Source of the DNA: Planosporangium mesophilum
GTDB lineage: Bacteria; Actinomycetota; Actinomycetes; Mycobacteriales; Micromonosporaceae
Length of the DNA: 36,512 nt
NCBI RefSeq assembly: GCF_016863255.1
Contig: NZ_BOON01000072.1
Span: 1 to 36,512, forward strand
Direction: 5' to 3'
Shown: piece by piece, positions 34,080 through 36,512 of the stretch
Position numbering within the stretch: position 1 is the stretch's first letter
Layout of the letters: every line of letters starts with the position of its first letter
Notes under the pieces: generated by a model
What the model was told of the DNA's origin: nothing
The model's input: only the letters and a program-made list of their open reading frames with translations
Database searches by the model: none
Made by a program: the position numbers and the translations under genes

Positions 34080-35000
34080 ATGACTCCCCTGGTCGACGAG
34101 TCCTGCGTGCTGCTCGACGGCCCGTGGAGACACCGCTTCGTCAGCGCCAACGGCACCCGGTTCCACATCGTGGAGGCGGGCAGCGGCCCGCTCGTGCTGT
34201 TCCTGCACGGATTCCCCGAGTTCTGGTGGGCCTGGCACAACCAGCTACGGCTGGTCGCCGAGGCGGGATTCCGGGCCGTAGCGGTTGATCTGCGGGGGTA
34301 CGGGGCGAGCGACAAGCCGCCCCGTGGCTACGACGGCTACACCATGGCCGGGGACGTGGCCGGGCTGATCCGCGCCCTCGGCGAGCGCCGGGCGACCCTG
34401 GTCGGCAGCGGGTACGGGGGCACGATCGCCTGGACGACCGCCGCCTTCCACCCGTCGCTCGTACACCGGCTCGTGGTCATGAGCGCGGCGCATCCGCTGC
34501 GGCTGCGCGCCGGCATCGCGAGCGACCCCCGCGGACAGCTCACCGCGTCGCTGCCGATGCTGCGGTTCCAGGTCCCCCGCTTCGAGCACGTACTCACCCG
34601 CGACAACGCGGCCCTGGTCGGCGAGTACCTGCGCCGCTGGGCCGGGCCGGCGTGGCGCCTGTCGAACGACTTCGACGACTACGAACTCCGGTGCCGGCAG
34701 GCGATGCGGATCCCGCAGGCCGCCTTCTGCGCGATGGAGACCTACCGGTGGGCGCTGCGCTCGGTGCTGCGGCCACACGGGTACCGGTTCGTCAAGCTGC
34801 TCCAGCAGCCGATCGTGAGCCCGACGCTGCAACTGCACGGCGCCTCGGACTGCGCGGTCCTGCCCCGCACCGCACAGGGCTCCGGCCGCTACGTGCTCGC
34901 GCGGTACGAGTGGCAGCTTCTCCCCGGGCTCGGTCACTTCCCGCATCTGGAGGCCCCCGAGTTCGTCACCGGCGAGATCCTGCGCTGGGCCAAGGAGTAG
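34080..35000 (+). CDS. Epoxide-hydrolase-like alpha/beta-hydrolase lacking the nucleophile
   Basis: The 306-residue protein has the alpha/beta-hydrolase fold. The oxyanion HGFPEFWWAW is present, LRGYGASDKP follows as in epoxide hydrolases, and GLGHFPHLEAPE near the end keeps the catalytic histidine; an acid is available in HGASDCAVLP. The nucleophile elbow, normally VGHDWGG, is VGSGYGG: the Asp is Gly. Hydrolase activity is therefore doubtful. TACGCT lies 7 bases before the ATG at 34080, so the transcript may be leaderless. Rv3670 (ephE) sits near acs in mycobacteria. The stop abuts the next gene directly with no gap. Confidence 0.85.
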   Translation: MTPLVDESCVLLDGPWRHRFVSANGTRFHIVEAGSGPLVLFLHGFPEFWWAWHNQLRLVAEAGFRAVAVDLRGYGASDKPPRGYDGYTMAGDVAGLIRALGERRATLVGSGYGGTIAWTTAAFHPSLVHRLVVMSAAHPLRLRAGIASDPRGQLTASLPMLRFQVPRFEHVLTRDNAALVGEYLRRWAGPAWRLSNDFDDYELRCRQAMRIPQAAFCAMETYRWALRSVLRPHGYRFVKLLQQPIVSPTLQLHGASDCAVLPRTAQGSGRYVLARYEWQLLPGLGHFPHLEAPEFVTGEILRWAKE

Positions 35001-35366
35001 TCAGACGCGGTACTCGCGCAGCTCGGTGACCTCGTCGCGGGCCACCCAGCCCTGGTACACGCCGAAGTCGAACTCCTCCAGGCCGAGCTTGCTGGCGATC
35101 GGGGCCAGGCCGCCGGTGTACTCCACCCGCAGCCAGGTCTCGTGCTCGGCCAGCACGATGAAGGGCTCGTCGCGCCACATGCAGGTGGTGCGGATGTACA
35201 CCATCTCGTCGACGTCGTCGGCGGGCACGCGGCGGTAGTACCGGCCGGGACGCACCTCCTCGAAGCCGTCCTCGCCGTCGGGTCGGTAGAGACGTACGTG
35301 CTCCCCGTCCGGGCTCGCCTCGTACTCCCGGCCACGCCAGCGGGCGGCGTACCCGTCCCGGATCAC
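35001..35366 (-). CDS. Small conserved protein, candidate partner/immunity protein
   Basis: The 121-residue soluble protein begins VIRDGYAARWRGREYEASPD and contains VRLYRPDGEDGFEEV, RTTCMWRDEPFIVLAEHE and GVYQGWVARDEVTELRE. It is very acidic and has no signal or helix-turn-helix. I recognise it as a widespread actinobacterial family without an established function. The GTG at 35366 overlaps the stop of the SseB-domain gene (GTGA), so both are made together. A small acidic coupled partner is the usual look of an immunity protein, but that is inference. Confidence 0.7.
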   Translation of the reverse strand: MIRDGYAARWRGREYEASPDGEHVRLYRPDGEDGFEEVRPGRYYRRVPADDVDEMVYIRTTCMWRDEPFIVLAEHETWLRVEYTGGLAPIASKLGLEEFDFGVYQGWVARDEVTELREYRV

Positions 35367-36512
35367 GACTCACCTACCCGTTGCCACCGCGGCGCGTCCG
35401 CGTCGAACAGGGCGACCAGCTTCTCGCCGCCCTCCCGGTCGATCCGCCACAGCTCGGCGCCGTGCGGCAGGCGCACGCTGTCCACCTTGAACTCGGCGAT
35501 CACGTCCCGGCTCTCACTCGGCGCGAACCCGTTGCCCCGGAACGGCGGGCGCTCGATCACCCAGCCCTGCATCGCGTGCATCGCGGCCTCGTTCTGCCCG
35601 CCGTACGGGATGCGGTACAGGTTGCCCCGGTGCGCCGCCCAGCGCAGCACGTACACCTCGGGGTCCTCGCGGGAGAACTTCGAGTCCGAGTAGTTCAGGC
35701 CGAGCGCGTCGTACAGCTCGGCCGGCGTACGCAGGTGCCCGACCTCGCTCGCCCGGTGCACGAAGCCGGAGATCCGGTCGTAGCCGCGCTCCAGGTAGTA
35801 CGGCGCCTGAGCGGCGGAGATCGTCTTCTGCATCACGATGGGGCCGGCCGACGGTTTCGGTGCGCTGGTACGGCCCGGCGGCTCCGGCGTCGACTCCGGC
35901 GCCCGGGCCTCCGGCTGCTCGTCGACGGTGAGCCCCTCGTCGGCCGCCCAGGCGGCCAGCGCGACGATCTGGCTGCCCGGCAGGGTCGCGCCGATCGGCG
36001 TACCGGGGTTGACCGCGAACGACAGCGAGTCCCGGGGCCACGCGTTGATCAACTGCGTGAACTTGACCCAGACCGCGGGGGTGTCCTGGCCCAGATGCGC
36101 GGTGAGCCGCTCGGCCGAGGTGAAGACCACAACGTACGGCTGCCCGTCGATCTCCTCGGTGCGCCACTGGTCGATATGGGCGAAGGCGTCGTCCCTCGGC
36201 CCCGGCAGGAGCACCTTGGACAACAGCAGGGTCGACAGGAAGGTATCGGTGCTGCCGTCACCCGCGGCGTCGAGCAGGTTCTCCTCGACCTGGTTGGCCG
36301 GGGCGAACTCAGGCGCCTTGGCCGGGACGGGCGCGGGATCCGGCGGGGGTGGTGATACGACCACCGGCTGCGTCGACGCGGCCTGCATGGGCGCCGTGGC
36401 CGGCGGTGGGCTGACCGGCGGTGGCGCTGGGCTGACCGGCGCTGGGCTGACCGACGGCGGCGCGGCGCTCGGCGGCGCTGGGCTGACCGGCGCTGGGCTG
36501 ACCGACGGCGGC
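35363..36512 (-). CDS. SseB-domain protein with Pro-rich linker and toxin-like C terminus (5' end beyond right edge)
   Basis: The frame stays open to 36511, so the start lies outside. Visible order: a Ser/Pro/Ala-rich repeat region (up to about 36310), then an SseB-type domain (VEENLLDAAGDGSTDTFLST, YVVVFTSAERLTAHL, WVKFTQLINAWPRDSLSFAV, GSQIVALAAWA), a short linker, and a ~165-residue C-terminal domain from MQKTISAAQAPYYLERGYDR. This contains ISGFVHRASEVGHLRTPAEL, GNLYRIPYGG, RGNGFAPSESRDVIAEF and HGAELWRIDREGGE. The Arg, Ser and Glu in these blocks could, very tentatively, form an ADP-ribosyltransferase-like R-S-E set. Pro-rich linker plus C-terminal domain and a coupled small gene recall secreted polymorphic toxins. 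It is not a confident function. Confidence 0.72.
   Translation of the reverse strand, partial: PPSVSPAPVSPAPPSAAPPSVSPAPVSPAPPPVSPPPATAPMQAASTQPVVVSPPPPDPAPVPAKAPEFAPANQVEENLLDAAGDGSTDTFLSTLLLSKVLLPGPRDDAFAHIDQWRTEEIDGQPYVVVFTSAERLTAHLGQDTPAVWVKFTQLINAWPRDSLSFAVNPGTPIGATLPGSQIVALAAWAADEGLTVDEQPEARAPESTPEPPGRTSAPKPSAGPIVMQKTISAAQAPYYLERGYDRISGFVHRASEVGHLRTPAELYDALGLNYSDSKFSREDPEVYVLRWAAHRGNLYRIPYGGQNEAAMHAMQGWVIERPPFRGNGFAPSESRDVIAEFKVDSVRLPHGAELWRIDREGGEKLVALFDADAPRWQRVGES
36423..36512 (-). repeat. 39-bp exact direct repeat with 51-bp spacing
   Basis: 36423-36461 recurs exactly at 36474-36512; the offset of 51 bases is 17 codons, keeping frame. It encodes PPSVSPAPVSPAP-type segments of the linker and continues to the edge. 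Repeat number probably varies between strains. Confidence 0.85.

Noticed and set aside
32018-34315. Long minus-strand open frame opposite acs
   Set aside because: Antisense shadow of acs; composition is His/Gln/Arg-rich without motifs.

Overview
The window is a high-GC actinobacterial chromosome segment, most likely from the family Micromonosporaceae. The evidence is very GC-rich third codon positions, many GTG and TTG starts, an Lsr2 nucleoid protein, BldG with an anti-sigma partner, a 6C-type small RNA, and two gene neighbourhoods familiar from Streptomyces and Mycobacterium. It looks like ordinary core chromosome. I see no transposase, integrase, phage gene, tRNA, rRNA or CRISPR array.

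Layout. (1) 1-2619, minus strand: 5' end of clpC, lsr2 and lysS. A leaderless-looking methyltransferase on plus follows. (2) 3458-10761, minus strand: one compact cofactor operon, transcribed as DUF2520 dehydrogenase, panC, panD, two septum-formation-domain secreted proteins, nadB, nadC, coaX. It joins pantothenate synthesis, its phosphorylation towards CoA, and quinolinate-to-NAD synthesis; nadA is absent. (3) 10851-12988: a TetR regulator divergent from a lactone-oxidase-type flavoprotein, with a candidate operator between them. (4) 12990-13186: a phased array of six co-oriented DnaA boxes, closed by a strong hairpin. (5) 13217-20389, minus strand: topA, a hypothetical protein, a lipoprotein, a methyltransferase, and hppA for a proton-pumping pyrophosphatase. 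(6) 20703-21543: bldG and its anti-sigma partner, divergent from an Mrf/Hrq1-type helicase. (7) 24073-28647, minus strand: the helicase/secretion (tad) neighbourhood. CpaE/Ssd, TadA, TadB and TadC-like proteins, a Flp-like pilin, TadE and a second TadE-like protein are joined by overlapping start and stop codons. Upstream lie two DnaA boxes and a 6C small RNA. (8) 29104-33987: an HAD phosphatase, a small membrane protein, a Fic-like protein with a degraded active-site motif, and acs with a coupled leader ORF. (9) 34080-36512: an epoxide-hydrolase-like protein lacking its nucleophile. Next to it is a toxin-like SseB-domain protein, running off the right edge, coupled to a small possible immunity partner.

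The most noteworthy items are the DnaA-box array beside topA, the 6C RNA with a six-cytosine run in each of three hairpin loops, the SseB-domain/partner pair, the acs leader ORF, and the tandem triplication of a start-codon region in the tad locus. Several proteins keep a fold but seem to have lost catalytic residues: the Fic-like protein, the epoxide-hydrolase-like protein, the BldG partner, and Ssd.
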